DNA from: Rhodospirillales bacterium
Lineage (GTDB): Bacteria > Pseudomonadota > Alphaproteobacteria > Kiloniellales > JACOMY01
NCBI GenBank assembly: GCA_014324045.1
Contig: JACOMY010000024.1
Location: 1 to 64,000, forward strand
Direction of reading: 5' to 3'
DNA length: 64,000 nt
Shown: positions 1-9,810 of the stretch, piece after piece
Layout: the number at the start of each line of letters is the position of its first letter
How positions within the stretch are numbered: the first letter of the stretch is position 1
Notes under the pieces: model-generated
Told to the model about the DNA's origin: nothing
The model's input: only the letters and a program-made list of their open reading frames with translations
Databases searched by the model: none
Position numbers and translations under genes: made by a program

Positions 1-17
1 AAAAACGCGGGCCCAAA

Positions 18-94
<77 letters not shown>

Positions 95-310
95 AATCTA
101 TAAACGACACCGCCAAAGCTTCACGGCCGTGAAATGACGAATGCGGAACGGCCAACGGCGAAATTCCCACCAAACTGTCCCGCAGGTTCATGACCCCAAT
201 CTGCTTACCGCCTCGCTCCTTCGACATCAAATCGAGACGATCCTGCCTCCGCGCAAAGTCTCTAGTATGGCTTTCGGTTAAACACGCTGTAAAATTCCGG
301 CATAACGCCT

Positions 311-1762
311 TCATAGGTTCGGGGTACACCTTGAGAAATCTCTCCACTCTCCTCGGACCACTTCATCGCCCGCGGGAGTTGAAGATGCCGGTCTCTTATG
401 CCAAGTCCGGGATGCGACTGTCGTATCGAGGCCATGATCGCCATCGCCTTTGACTGGATCGGGCCGCCACCCTGGCGATAGTAAGGCACTCAACAACGCC
501 TTCAAAGACTCGACAGGGCCTGGAGACCGGCCTGTGATGTCGAGTGTTGCAATCAAAAGACTCTCCTCGGCGTCTCGGTTTGCAATGGCGTAGCGCGTGC
601 AGATCGGGTCGGGCGGTAGCCCACCATGATGTGGATAAAGCAACATCACCTGCGAGCATCCGTAAAGCCGGCTGTAGGCCATCGACTGGTAAACATCGCC
701 CTGGCCGACACCGTGTGGCCGGTCGTCCCTATGCGGTGCCATGCCTTTCCATTTCGTGTCGATAACCATCCGGGGGTGCTGACCTTCGTAGATGATGAGA
801 TCCGGTTGCGTGCGAAACCGCCCCGTCCCATCTGCAAAAAGGCAGTATCGGTAGCCGCCCTGCGGTACAATACGATAACCGCTGCCGGCTAACACGCGGG
901 TCGACAGGCGGGCTACGTATCGCTCGAACAGAGCGCTCATCTCGAAGAGCAACGCATAACCGTCAATCGATCCTGTGCTGGTTTGCTGATGCCGGTTGGA
1001 CAGGAACAACCGCGCGAAGGAAAGAAGCTCTTGCCATCGCTGGTCGTTCCGGTCCAGGGCGATCCGGTCCCAGTGCAGGGACGGAACGGGAACCTCGGTG
1101 ACATCGGCATAAGCGAGGCTGATCGCGCGCAGCCTACGTCGATTGTCGGCGGCCTGAGCGAGTCGTTGCAGGCCTGTCACCACGGCGCGCATCACCCGGT
1201 TCAGGGCGGTATCGGGCGACAGGGCGTCAAAGCGGCAGGCGAGTCTCTGCGGTGCCGTAGCATGGCGTGAAAACTGCCGGGTGACATCGAGCTGTCCGCG
1301 CATGGCAGGAAGGTCGTCGGCGTGTTGCAGGTACCGTCGGGGCAGACCCATGCGCACCGCATCCACCAATCGGGAGCAGAAAAGACGGATCAACAGCTCC
1401 AGAATGGTGTCTTTCTGCCATCCAAGCTGCGCCAGCGAACCAGCCTCAATGCGCAGATCGTGTACGACCGCCAGCATGTCGATGAGGCGGCGGCGAAGAG
1501 CATCGTCAGTGGCCTCGCGCTCGCCCAAGCCCTCGATCTTCGGCAAGATTTCCAGCTGGCACCCCTCGGTGGCAATCACACCAACCACGCCTCGCGCTCG
1601 TAAGCCTTTGCGGCCATGTTCGAGAACGCCCTCGCCGCCGCGGCCTGCGAAGGCGGATCGCGCAGCAACTGCGGCAATCCGGTCGGCCTGCGCCTCCGGG
1701 ATCGTCCTGTCGTCTTGGCCGTAGCCGATGCGCTGCCATTCGCGGAGGGTGCGCTGGATCAT
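311..1762 (-). CDS. mcrC: McrC-like component of a 5-methylcytosine restriction system
   Basis: Partner of adjacent McrB (ATGA overlap at 1759-1762); PD-(D/E)xK-like stretch 'RTQPDLIIY...MVIDTKWK...DVYQSMAYSRLYG'; C-terminal ~55 aa look non-native. Confidence 0.85.
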   Translation of the reverse strand: MIQRTLREWQRIGYGQDDRTIPEAQADRIAAVAARSAFAGRGGEGVLEHGRKGLRARGVVGVIATEGCQLEILPKIEGLGEREATDDALRRRLIDMLAVVHDLRIEAGSLAQLGWQKDTILELLIRLFCSRLVDAVRMGLPRRYLQHADDLPAMRGQLDVTRQFSRHATAPQRLACRFDALSPDTALNRVMRAVVTGLQRLAQAADNRRRLRAISLAYADVTEVPVPSLHWDRIALDRNDQRWQELLSFARLFLSNRHQQTSTGSIDGYALLFEMSALFERYVARLSTRVLAGSGYRIVPQGGYRYCLFADGTGRFRTQPDLIIYEGQHPRMVIDTKWKGMAPHRDDRPHGVGQGDVYQSMAYSRLYGCSQVMLLYPHHGGLPPDPICTRYAIANRDAEESLLIATLDITGRSPGPVESLKALLSALLSPGWRPDPVKGDGDHGLDTTVASRTWHKRPASSTPAGDEVVRGEWRDFSRCTPNL

Positions 1763-3747
1763 GATTGTTTGAGAAGCCTCGCGTAATCGAAGCCTTCATC
1801 GCGCACATCCCAACGGAAACGAGGTGGCGCGGCGCCATTGTCGAGGCCCGGCGGCGAGTCCAGAACAGAGCGGTTGAGGAAGCCACCCGCAATCTTCCCG
1901 TCGTGAGGCTCCAGGTCGCCCAGGACCGCCGCGATCTTGGCCCAGTCCTCAAAGAAGTACTCGGCCAGAAGCGGGATTACCTTGTACCGCATGACGTCAT
2001 CGACATCGGCGGGTGTGTCGCAGCCGATGAAATAGGCATGCCCGAGCCGATGGTCCCGATCGCAGAGATATTCGATGCGCTCATTGAGGATCGACAGGAG
2101 GCCGGGCAGATCGATCCCGGTACGCTTGGCCGCTCCTGCCAACACAGATGGTTCAGGCATCAGCTCGCGGAAGGCGAAGCGCCGTCGCAGCGCCGTATCG
2201 AGCAGGGCGATGGACCGGTCGGCGGTGTTCATCGTGCCGATGATGTGCAGGTTCGAGGGGACGCCGAACTTCTCCCCGGAATAGGGCAGACGCACCTTGA
2301 TCTGGTTCGGTTGGCCAAGCCGCTTGCCGGGTTCGAGAAGTGTGATCAACTCGCCGAATACCTTGGAAATATTGGCGCGGTTGATTTCGTCGATGATGAG
2401 GACGAAAGATTGAGGCCCCGCCGGGACCTTCGTCTGAGGGCTGTTCATATAGCCTTCGAGAGCTGGAACATTGAGGCGGGTTTTTTCGAGTAGGTAGATC
2501 GATTGGGTATCGAAGCTTTCGGAGTATATCTTTCGGACCTCGACGCCCTCGCGGTCGACCCAGAGCCATTGTACCGCTCGCCGATGGTGGTAAAGTCCTT
2601 CGGGACGTGGAATGAACTCGTACCCCCCGGCAAAGACGCCGATCGCCCGAAACAGGCTATCGCCCTTCGACAGAATGACAATGTCACCCTCATGCACATG
2701 ATTGCAGAAGGTGTCCAGCATTCCGGACCGGACAGGAAGACTGGCGCTGTGATCGCCGTCCGGCTCTTTCGTCAGGATCTCGCTCAGGGGGATCAGCGTC
2801 GCCCGGCTGGTGTAAGCGCCAAAACGAATTGCCTGCGCGGAGGGCTTGGCGTCTTTCAGCCGCCGCAACGCCTGCACCCAAACCGATGTCGCGCCAGACT
2901 TGCCCGCCCAATGGGTTCCGGCAAAAATGCCGTTCAAGCCGCTGTGTTGATTCGCAACAGCCAGGTAATTGTGACCGTTCTTGTAAACAACACGAAGCCC
3001 CAACAAGCCCAGCATGCGCACAGCTATGTCGTAATCGGCGCCGCGTTCCAGGCCGCTCGGTTGCGAAGCAAGCTCGATCCATTCGGCAACACTCCGCCTT
3101 GTGCCGTTGCGTTCCGGATCGACGGCCTGGCTCAGCAGATGGTCGCGGCACCGGATCCCGTCGCGGACGTCCGGGTCGATCTGGCTCAGCACCGGCGCCT
3201 GTAGCTGCTCGACGACTTCGGCGCTGTTATCGAAACCGAGGAGCGTGTATTCTCCCTCGATGGGTTCTTCGAAAAGAGGCGCGTCCTTCGGGCTGTTCGC
3301 TTCACCGATCGACATTTTGAAGACTTGCCGGCCCTCCACCTGTACCCTGTCCTTTGCCGGTGAGTGTCCAAGGCTCATCTCGGCGCGCTTTGCGATGCGC
3401 CGAAAAATGCCCGGCACGGTCTCCAGCCGGAATCCGGCCGTGGATGTGTTCTCACCATCATCCGCGCGCGTCGTGGGCTGTCGCCCCTCGACGAATTCTT
3501 CATATGCCATGGACTGGTGGAAGGTGACGAACTCGATTCGTCCGGCGGCCACAAGACGTCGATAAGCGGCCATGAGTTTATCGCGCTTCCTCGGCACCGA
3601 TTCCCCGCACAGGCGCAGGGCTTCTTCAGCTGTTCTGAAGGTCTTCCCGGTTCCGGGCGGGCCGTAGAGGATGAGATTTGTCGGCGCTGTCGTTTCCTGT
3701 TGTTTGGCATTGGCCATGTCTTTTTCTTTCATTCCGGTTGGCCCCAA
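1759..3747 (-). CDS. mcrB: McrB-like AAA+ GTPase subunit with a large insertion containing an EVE/PUA-like segment; start could be 3732 or 3717
   Basis: Walker A 'LYGPPGTGKT', 'VTFHQSMAYEEFVEG', Walker B 'FVLIIDEINRANISKVFGELITLLE', 'IGTMNTADRSIALLDTALRRRFAF'. Confidence 0.9.
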   Translation of the reverse strand: MGPTGMKEKDMANAKQQETTAPTNLILYGPPGTGKTFRTAEEALRLCGESVPRKRDKLMAAYRRLVAAGRIEFVTFHQSMAYEEFVEGRQPTTRADDGENTSTAGFRLETVPGIFRRIAKRAEMSLGHSPAKDRVQVEGRQVFKMSIGEANSPKDAPLFEEPIEGEYTLLGFDNSAEVVEQLQAPVLSQIDPDVRDGIRCRDHLLSQAVDPERNGTRRSVAEWIELASQPSGLERGADYDIAVRMLGLLGLRVVYKNGHNYLAVANQHSGLNGIFAGTHWAGKSGATSVWVQALRRLKDAKPSAQAIRFGAYTSRATLIPLSEILTKEPDGDHSASLPVRSGMLDTFCNHVHEGDIVILSKGDSLFRAIGVFAGGYEFIPRPEGLYHHRRAVQWLWVDREGVEVRKIYSESFDTQSIYLLEKTRLNVPALEGYMNSPQTKVPAGPQSFVLIIDEINRANISKVFGELITLLEPGKRLGQPNQIKVRLPYSGEKFGVPSNLHIIGTMNTADRSIALLDTALRRRFAFRELMPEPSVLAGAAKRTGIDLPGLLSILNERIEYLCDRDHRLGHAYFIGCDTPADVDDVMRYKVIPLLAEYFFEDWAKIAAVLGDLEPHDGKIAGGFLNRSVLDSPPGLDNGAAPPRFRWDVRDEGFDYARLLKQS

Positions 3748-3982
3748 GGCGCTGCCGGAAGCAGGTATACAGATCGTCTCGCCGAGTCCGGAATGGAAGA
3801 AAGTGACCGGGCTGTTGGGGACTCCGGTATATTTTACCTTTTTTGCGGGCCGGATTAATAGACTGTGCCATCACCTTGCCGAATTAGATCGGTGTCTTGC
3901 ATGTGAATTATTCCTTGTCGATCAGGTCCGGTCAGCCGATTAAAGTCTCATAACCTGACAAAGTTGACTGTCCCTGGCGGCC

Positions 3983-4870
3983 CTACGATCTCGCTCCGGT
4001 TTTGGCGGGAAGCAGCCCGTCGGGGCGGATCAAGAGGGCGGCGATGACGGCGCTCAGCACGATCGCATCGCGGTAAGGTGCCAGTCGGTCAGGCAGGAAG
4101 GCTTGTGTCAGGACTTCGAGCGCACCGACGACAAAACCGCCGAGCACCGCGCCGCCAAGGCTGCCTAGCCCGCCGAGCACTGTAGAAATGAATGCCTTCA
4201 GAACCGGGAAGAAGCCCATCAGCGGGTCGACCGAACCGCGTTGTGCCGTCCAGATCACCGCGGCGATTCCGGCAAGGATGCCTGAGATTGCGAAAGACAC
4301 GGCCACCACGCGATTGGCCTTGACGCCCAGCATCCGCAGCATCTCGAAATCCTCGGCCGCGGCGCGCATCGCCATTCCCATCGCGGTGCGGCGCAAAACA
4401 AAGGTGAGCGTCCCCAGCGAGGCGAACGTCACCAGGATCGACGCGGTGGGCACCACACCGATGGTCATTCCCGCAATCTGATAGCTGCCCGACCAGGAGG
4501 ATGGGAAAGAAATCGGAACAGGCCGGGCCGAGATGCCGTTCTGGAACAGGACCTTTAGGATTTCGGACACTGCGAAGCTGGCGATCAGGAGAGAGACTAC
4601 ATCTGCCCCGCGCATCGCCCGGAAGGTCACGCGTTCCATTGCCAGCGCCATGAACAGAGCCGCCCCGATGCCGATGACTAAGGCCGCGAACGGCGGAAAG
4701 CCGAAGGTCATGGAAAGGAAAATGCCATAGCCGCCGAATGTCATGAGCTCGCCATGGGCGAAATTGATGAGCCGCACAATGGAAAAGACAATCGCTAGCC
4801 CCAGCGCCAGCATCGCGTAAATGCCGCCAAGGCTGAGCGCGTTGACGATTTGTTGCAACAGCAGTTCCAT
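3983..4870 (-). CDS. branched-chain amino acid-type ABC transporter permease (LivH family)
   Basis: 'LLLQQIVNALSLGGIYAMLALGLAIVFSIVRLINFAHGELMTFGGY'. Confidence 0.93.
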   Translation of the reverse strand: MELLLQQIVNALSLGGIYAMLALGLAIVFSIVRLINFAHGELMTFGGYGIFLSMTFGFPPFAALVIGIGAALFMALAMERVTFRAMRGADVVSLLIASFAVSEILKVLFQNGISARPVPISFPSSWSGSYQIAGMTIGVVPTASILVTFASLGTLTFVLRRTAMGMAMRAAAEDFEMLRMLGVKANRVVAVSFAISGILAGIAAVIWTAQRGSVDPLMGFFPVLKAFISTVLGGLGSLGGAVLGGFVVGALEVLTQAFLPDRLAPYRDAIVLSAVIAALLIRPDGLLPAKTGARS

Positions 4871-4876
4871 GGCGCC

Positions 4877-5590
4877 TCAGGCCGCCAGATAAGCGGATTT
4901 CAGGATGTCATCGCCCATCAAATCGCTCGGCGCCCCCGAGGCGGCGACAGAACCATTGGCCAACACCACCGCGTGATCGGCCACCTCAAGCGCCAGGGTG
5001 GCATTTTGTTCGACCAGCAAGATGGAGATGCCTTCGGCTTTCAGCTCTTCTATAATGCCGAAGATCCTGTCTACCATTTGCGGTGCAAGACCCAACGAGG
5101 GCTCGTCCATTAACAAAAGCTGCGGTTCGCTCATCAGCGCGCGGGCAACGGCCAGCATCTGCTGCTCGCCTCCCGACAAGAGCCCGGCAAGTTGCCTGCG
5201 GCGCTCGCCCAGAATCGGGAATCGCTGCATCAGCGCAGCGCGGCGCTCGGCAGCGGTCTCGGCATTCCCTGCGGCAGAGCCCGCGAGGATCAAATTCTCT
5301 TCTACCGTGAGCGAGGCAAAGATGCGCCGCCCTTCGGGAGAAATGGCCAATCCGGCGCGGACGATCGCATCTGGCGCAGCTCGTGTCATATCCTGGCCAA
5401 AGATCGAAATTCTTCCCGCTGCCGAGGGCACAACACCGGCGATTGCCATCACCGTACTGGTCTTGCCCGCCCCGTTTGCGCCCAAGAGAGCGGTGATGCC
5501 CGCCTTGGGCACCACCAAGTCGATGCGGCGCACTGCCCGGACCGGGCCATAGCGCACATCCAGAGCGTTTATGTCCAGAACGGCTTGCAC
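4877..5590 (-). CDS. ABC transporter ATP-binding protein (LivF family)
   Basis: Walker A 'LLGANGAGKTS', signature 'LLSGGEQQMLAVARAL', Walker B 'LLLMDEPSLGLAP'. Confidence 0.94.
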   Translation of the reverse strand: MQAVLDINALDVRYGPVRAVRRIDLVVPKAGITALLGANGAGKTSTVMAIAGVVPSAAGRISIFGQDMTRAAPDAIVRAGLAISPEGRRIFASLTVEENLILAGSAAGNAETAAERRAALMQRFPILGERRRQLAGLLSGGEQQMLAVARALMSEPQLLLMDEPSLGLAPQMVDRIFGIIEELKAEGISILLVEQNATLALEVADHAVVLANGSVAASGAPSDLMGDDILKSAYLAA

Positions 5591-5601
5591 CCTATTTGAG
5601 C

Positions 5602-6750
5602 TTACGGCTTGGGCAGGATGGCCGGATCGGCGGACTGACGCAGGACGAACTCCTTGTCGCCCGAGGCCGAGATCCTGGCTACCACCACATCGCGCAGCGG
5701 CATCCGGTCGGTTCCCGCGAAGGTGAAGTTCGACATTATGCCTTCACCGTTCTCAATGCCCGCCATGGCTTCGCTCACCGCGGCCGGATCGGTGCTGCCT
5801 GCGGCATCGATCGCCTGCTCGATCATATGTGCGATATCGCAGCCGTTGACGTAGTAGTTGTTGTCCGGTTCGGTGCCGGTTGCGGCCTTGAACCGGTCGA
5901 TGAAGTCGGCATAGGCCGAGCCCTCATCCGGGAAACCGCCCGAGGTATGGACCACCCCGGTCACAACATCGCCCAAGCCGCGTATCGTGGGTGTGTCGAG
6001 TACGTCACCGCCCATCACCTGGGTATCGAGCCCGGCCCCGCGCAGCGCACGGATGAACGCTGGGAAATCAGGCTCCCAGGCCCAGGTCACAATAAGGTCC
6101 GGTGGGGTTGCCGCGCCCTGAATGGTGGTCACGATGGCCGAAAAATCGGGCTGGTTCAGCGAATAGTTACTTTCGCCCACAACCTTGCCGCCAAGAGCGC
6201 TGAAGGCCTCGCCGAAGTATTCCGGCCCGCCGAGGGTGTAAGCGCTATCGGGTGACTTTACCAGCCAGACACTCTCGAATCCCTGCTCGCGCGCATAGCC
6301 TGCCAGAACGGCGGCCTGCTGGTTGTCGGCAGGGTAGCTGCCGAACACATGTGGGCCAACCTGAGTCAGAACCGGCGCGGTGCCCGCGAATGTCATGGTT
6401 GGGATCATGTCGGCGGCGGTAATCTGCGCCGCGGCGATCGTCGGGTCGGCATCCGCAGAGGACACAATGAACTCTGCGCCTTCGTCGATCATCTCCTGCA
6501 CCACTTGCACGCCCACAGCGATGTCGGAGCGGGTGTCCTTGACGATCAGCCTGACCGGTATGGTACCGTTCAGCCCGCCTTTGGCGTTGATCTCGTCAAT
6601 GCAGAACTGAAAGCCCGCGTAGGCCGGGCCATCATAGGGTGCAAGATAGCCGGACTGGGCCGACATCACACCGATCACATAGTCTTCGGCGCAAGCGGCG
6701 CTGCCAATAGCCGAGATGGCGCTCGCCATCAGGAGTGTTTTGGTCTTCAT
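5602..6750 (-). CDS. Liv-type ABC transporter substrate-binding protein
   Basis: Signal peptide 'MKTKTLLMASAISAIGSAACA' and periplasmic-binding fold 'YVIGVMSAQSGYLAPYDGPAYAGFQFCIDEINAKGG'; start moved to internal Met. Confidence 0.9.
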   Translation of the reverse strand: MKTKTLLMASAISAIGSAACAEDYVIGVMSAQSGYLAPYDGPAYAGFQFCIDEINAKGGLNGTIPVRLIVKDTRSDIAVGVQVVQEMIDEGAEFIVSSADADPTIAAAQITAADMIPTMTFAGTAPVLTQVGPHVFGSYPADNQQAAVLAGYAREQGFESVWLVKSPDSAYTLGGPEYFGEAFSALGGKVVGESNYSLNQPDFSAIVTTIQGAATPPDLIVTWAWEPDFPAFIRALRGAGLDTQVMGGDVLDTPTIRGLGDVVTGVVHTSGGFPDEGSAYADFIDRFKAATGTEPDNNYYVNGCDIAHMIEQAIDAAGSTDPAAVSEAMAGIENGEGIMSNFTFAGTDRMPLRDVVVARISASGDKEFVLRQSADPAILPKP

Positions 6751-6791
6751 GCTAAGATTCCCTCTGTTGGATCTGGACGGCCTCGATTGGT

Positions 6792-8633
6792 TCAATTTTG
6801 CCCGGCTACGCGTGCCGTCCGACCGCGCCCGATATAGGCTTCGATCACGCGCACATCGGCGCGGACCTTTTCCGGGGTGCCTTCTGCAACCTTTTGCCCC
6901 CGGTTCATCACGACAATCCGGGCCGAGAGCCGGTTGACGAATTTCAGATCGTGGTCGATCAGAAGGATACCGATATTGCGGTCACGCCCGATGGTCTCTA
7001 ACCGGTCGGCGAGGTCATCGGTCTCGGCCGGGTTCATGCCGGCGGCAGGCTCGTCAAGCAGCAGGATCGCAGGCTCTTGAGCGAGCGCGCGTGCGATCTC
7101 AAGCCGCTTACGCGCGCCATAGGGCAAGTTTTCGGCCCGCATATCTGCGATGTCGTCCAGGTCGAAGGCCGCAAGTTCGCGAAGCGTGACTGCGTGCGCC
7201 TTGGCTCGGGTGTGGCCCGCAGCCAAAGCGGCAACCAGCACGTTTTCATAGGCGGTCAAACCGCTGAACAGCCGCAGATTCTGAAAACTCCGCGCAACGC
7301 GGCGGTTGATCACACCGTGGGGCGGCAGATAGGTCAGATCTATGTCCCCGATACGGGCTGTACCTGTATCGGCGTCGTATTGCCGGGTCATCAGGTTGAC
7401 GAGCGTCGATTTGCCCGCACCGTTGGGGCCGATGAGGCCGGTAATCCGGCCCGTCGGTACCTCAAAACTCACACCGTCGACGGCTTTGACGCCTGCGAAA
7501 TTTTTCGATAGACCTTGCGCTACAAGCTGCATTTCGCCCACTGGCACAGGGGCGTCGGCTGGGCGCGTAGCGCGCCCAACCCGTCGCAGAAGCAAGGCGC
7601 CCGCGCCGGGACCAAGCTCGAACCCGCCTACAATCCCTTGCGGGCGTAGCCAAATCACTAAGAGGATCGCCAGGCCAAGCGCCACAGTGGTCAGACCAAA
7701 GACTTCGGGTAGAGTGAAGCCCAGAACGGTCGTGCCCCCCTCGAGGTTGCGGACCGAGTTCTGCATAAACGTCACGGCGATCACGCCCACAACCGCGCCG
7801 CCGACCGAAGCCATGCCGCCCACGATCATCATCACGACTTGGGCGAACACCAGGTTGAGATAGAAAGATGCGGGCGAGAAAGCGCCAAGGATATGCCCAT
7901 AGAGCGCGCCAGCGACGGTAGCCATCGCGCCCGACAGGCTCCAGGCGATCAGCCGGGCGCGGCTCGGTGCGATCCCCAGCACGGTCGCGGCGTCCTTGTC
8001 ATCGCGTACAGCGCGGGCGAAGAGCCCCCAGCGGCTCTCGCGATAAACCCGCGCGATCAGGACGAACACCAACGCCGCGATCAGGACAATGAGCAGATCG
8101 GTTACACGCGGCACGCCATAGAAGGTTTGGCTGCCCCGAGTAATCTCTCTTGCGCTTACGGCGACGGAATGGACGATGATCAACAGCCCCAGCGTGGCGA
8201 TGGTGGCCGAGGCCCCCGCAAGCCGTGCAATCGCGCTTCCGGTCAGCAAAGCCACCGCCAGCCCGGCCAGCGCTACGAAGGGCATCGCCATCAAGACCGA
8301 CAGCTCATATCCCGCCAGCCATCCCGGCAAATCCGGCAGGGCCGAACGTTGTAGCCCTACAGGCATCGTCAAAATGCCGGACAGATAGGCGCCCACGGTC
8401 ATAAAGGCCCCATGGCCGAAGCTTACGATCCCAGTATTACCGCAATAGACCATCAGTGAGACAACTGCCGCCACGTTCACACACATCAATACGGCAATGC
8501 GCTCACCCGTGCGCCCAAAGCCCCAGACCAGTACCGCCACTGTGACTAGCAGCACCGCCAGCGACGCAACCGTGCGCAGTCCATTGGCCGCTTGCAGCCG
8601 TGTTGGATGGGTATTGAGCGAAGGTGCGTTCAT
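6792..8633 (-). CDS. fused Liv-type permease (LivM-like) plus ATPase (LivG-like)
   Basis: N-terminal membrane domain followed in the same ORF by 'GLIGPNGAGKSTLVNLMTRQY ... LPYGARKRLEIARALAQEPAILLLDEPAAGMNP'; start at MNAPSLNTHP. Confidence 0.9.
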   Translation of the reverse strand: MNAPSLNTHPTRLQAANGLRTVASLAVLLVTVAVLVWGFGRTGERIAVLMCVNVAAVVSLMVYCGNTGIVSFGHGAFMTVGAYLSGILTMPVGLQRSALPDLPGWLAGYELSVLMAMPFVALAGLAVALLTGSAIARLAGASATIATLGLLIIVHSVAVSAREITRGSQTFYGVPRVTDLLIVLIAALVFVLIARVYRESRWGLFARAVRDDKDAATVLGIAPSRARLIAWSLSGAMATVAGALYGHILGAFSPASFYLNLVFAQVVMMIVGGMASVGGAVVGVIAVTFMQNSVRNLEGGTTVLGFTLPEVFGLTTVALGLAILLVIWLRPQGIVGGFELGPGAGALLLRRVGRATRPADAPVPVGEMQLVAQGLSKNFAGVKAVDGVSFEVPTGRITGLIGPNGAGKSTLVNLMTRQYDADTGTARIGDIDLTYLPPHGVINRRVARSFQNLRLFSGLTAYENVLVAALAAGHTRAKAHAVTLRELAAFDLDDIADMRAENLPYGARKRLEIARALAQEPAILLLDEPAAGMNPAETDDLADRLETIGRDRNIGILLIDHDLKFVNRLSARIVVMNRGQKVAEGTPEKVRADVRVIEAYIGRGRTARVAGQN

Positions 8634-8983
8634 CCACCAGTCCCGGCCGGTTCGCCAATCGACTCGGCAGTGGTGACCTGCCGACAATAGCCCTTGATGG
8701 TGCGCAAGTTGTGGTCGTGACGCTCTTGCGTGTGGCCCAGGCAGGCGTCGGTCACCTGCATGACCTCGACCCCTGCGGCCTGGCAGGCAGTCTGAAGCGC
8801 TTGCATGTTCGGGATCGCACTTGCTTCGAACTGCTCAAAGAACCAGAGGTATTGCTCGTCGAACGCCGCTTGCGAAAGATCCTTGAACTCCGCCTCCTCA
8901 CGATGGGCCGAGCGATTCTGCACATCGATGAACAAGGGCGCACTTCGGTTCGGAACCAAGGAGGCGTGGCGGGTCAGGGGCAT
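8630..8983 (-). pseudogene. isochorismatase-like cysteine hydrolase with in-frame internal deletion
   Basis: Family N-terminus 'APLFIDVQN...IPNMQALQTACQAAGVEVM' joined directly to family C-terminus 'QVTDACLGHTQERHDHNLRTIKGYCRQVTTAE'; middle with catalytic Lys/Cys absent. Confidence 0.75.
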
Positions 8984-9738
8984 GACGTACTTTCCCTCTG
9001 TTCGGGGATCGCAGCCGCTGACAACGCCGCCCATTTCCCAGTGCCGTCGTCTGCGGTGACCGGATCGTTACGTATCTCGATCATGCAGTGGGGGATGTTA
9101 CGGGGTTCGGCATGGACTGGGGTGAACCGGTCTGACGCATCGTCGATCCGGTAAGGCTTGTCGAGGGCCAGTAAGGCTTCGGATCCGGCTACCTGTACAA
9201 AGTCCATCGGGCGCATGACAAAGCCAGCGTGCCAAGGGCACGATTGTCCAGCGAAGATCGGTGTGAAGATATGCACCGAAAAGCTATAACAGCGGGGATG
9301 GCGCGCAAAGTGCTCGGCGGTCGCTTGATCGAACGGCGAGAAAATTTCGTCGATCTGAGCTTTGCTCTGCCAAGTGGGCACCGCTCGATTGCCGGGGATG
9401 GGCGTAGCGTCGCCGATTTCTGGAATCAAACCCTCTCCGTGCGGCGGGCGGTTCGACTTGACGACAAGACGGCTGTAGGGCTGCAGAATCGACGGCGCAT
9501 TCCGTCGAGCTGCCAAAAGTTTGCCGACGTTCTCTGCACCAATATCCCAGCCGCAATGTCTTTCGATCACATTCCGAGCAACCTCCAACCGGTTCAACGC
9601 TGCAGGGATCGCCTGCCCCGCAGGCTCGCTCACAAGCATCGCCGGGCTGTCACTGTCCGGGTCGATCGCCTCAGCCGGGGCAGTGTCCTCTGGTGCGGGC
9701 AAGATGGTAGCAATGGTCGCTTCCATGCCGTCAAGCAT
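8974..9738 (-). CDS. N-formylglutamate amidohydrolase family protein
   Basis: 'WDIGAENVGKLLA', 'YSRLVVKSNRPP..EGLIP', 'PIPGN', 'IPHCMIEIRND' motifs. Confidence 0.85.
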   Translation of the reverse strand: MLDGMEATIATILPAPEDTAPAEAIDPDSDSPAMLVSEPAGQAIPAALNRLEVARNVIERHCGWDIGAENVGKLLAARRNAPSILQPYSRLVVKSNRPPHGEGLIPEIGDATPIPGNRAVPTWQSKAQIDEIFSPFDQATAEHFARHPRCYSFSVHIFTPIFAGQSCPWHAGFVMRPMDFVQVAGSEALLALDKPYRIDDASDRFTPVHAEPRNIPHCMIEIRNDPVTADDGTGKWAALSAAAIPEQRESTSCP

Positions 9739-9744
9739 GCTGTA

Positions 9745-9798
9745 ATGAAATTTTCAGAGTCAAGAATTTTGCCGTTGACTCTGAAAATAAGCTTTCAT
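9745..9798. promoter_or_regulatory. candidate RpiR operator: perfect 13-bp inverted repeat TTTTCAGAGTCAA(9751-9763)/TTGACTCTGAAAA(9775-9787) flanked by ATGAAA/TTTCAT
   Basis: Read directly in the intergenic region between divergent genes 8974-9738(-) and 9811-10656(+). Confidence 0.8.
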
Positions 9799-9810
9799 GA
9801 AATCCACCCC

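Noticed and set aside
120-133. 14-bp palindrome TTCACGGCCGTGAA downstream of the tRNA
   Set aside because: No clear promoter or terminator context; single palindromes of this size in GC-rich DNA are not convincing alone.
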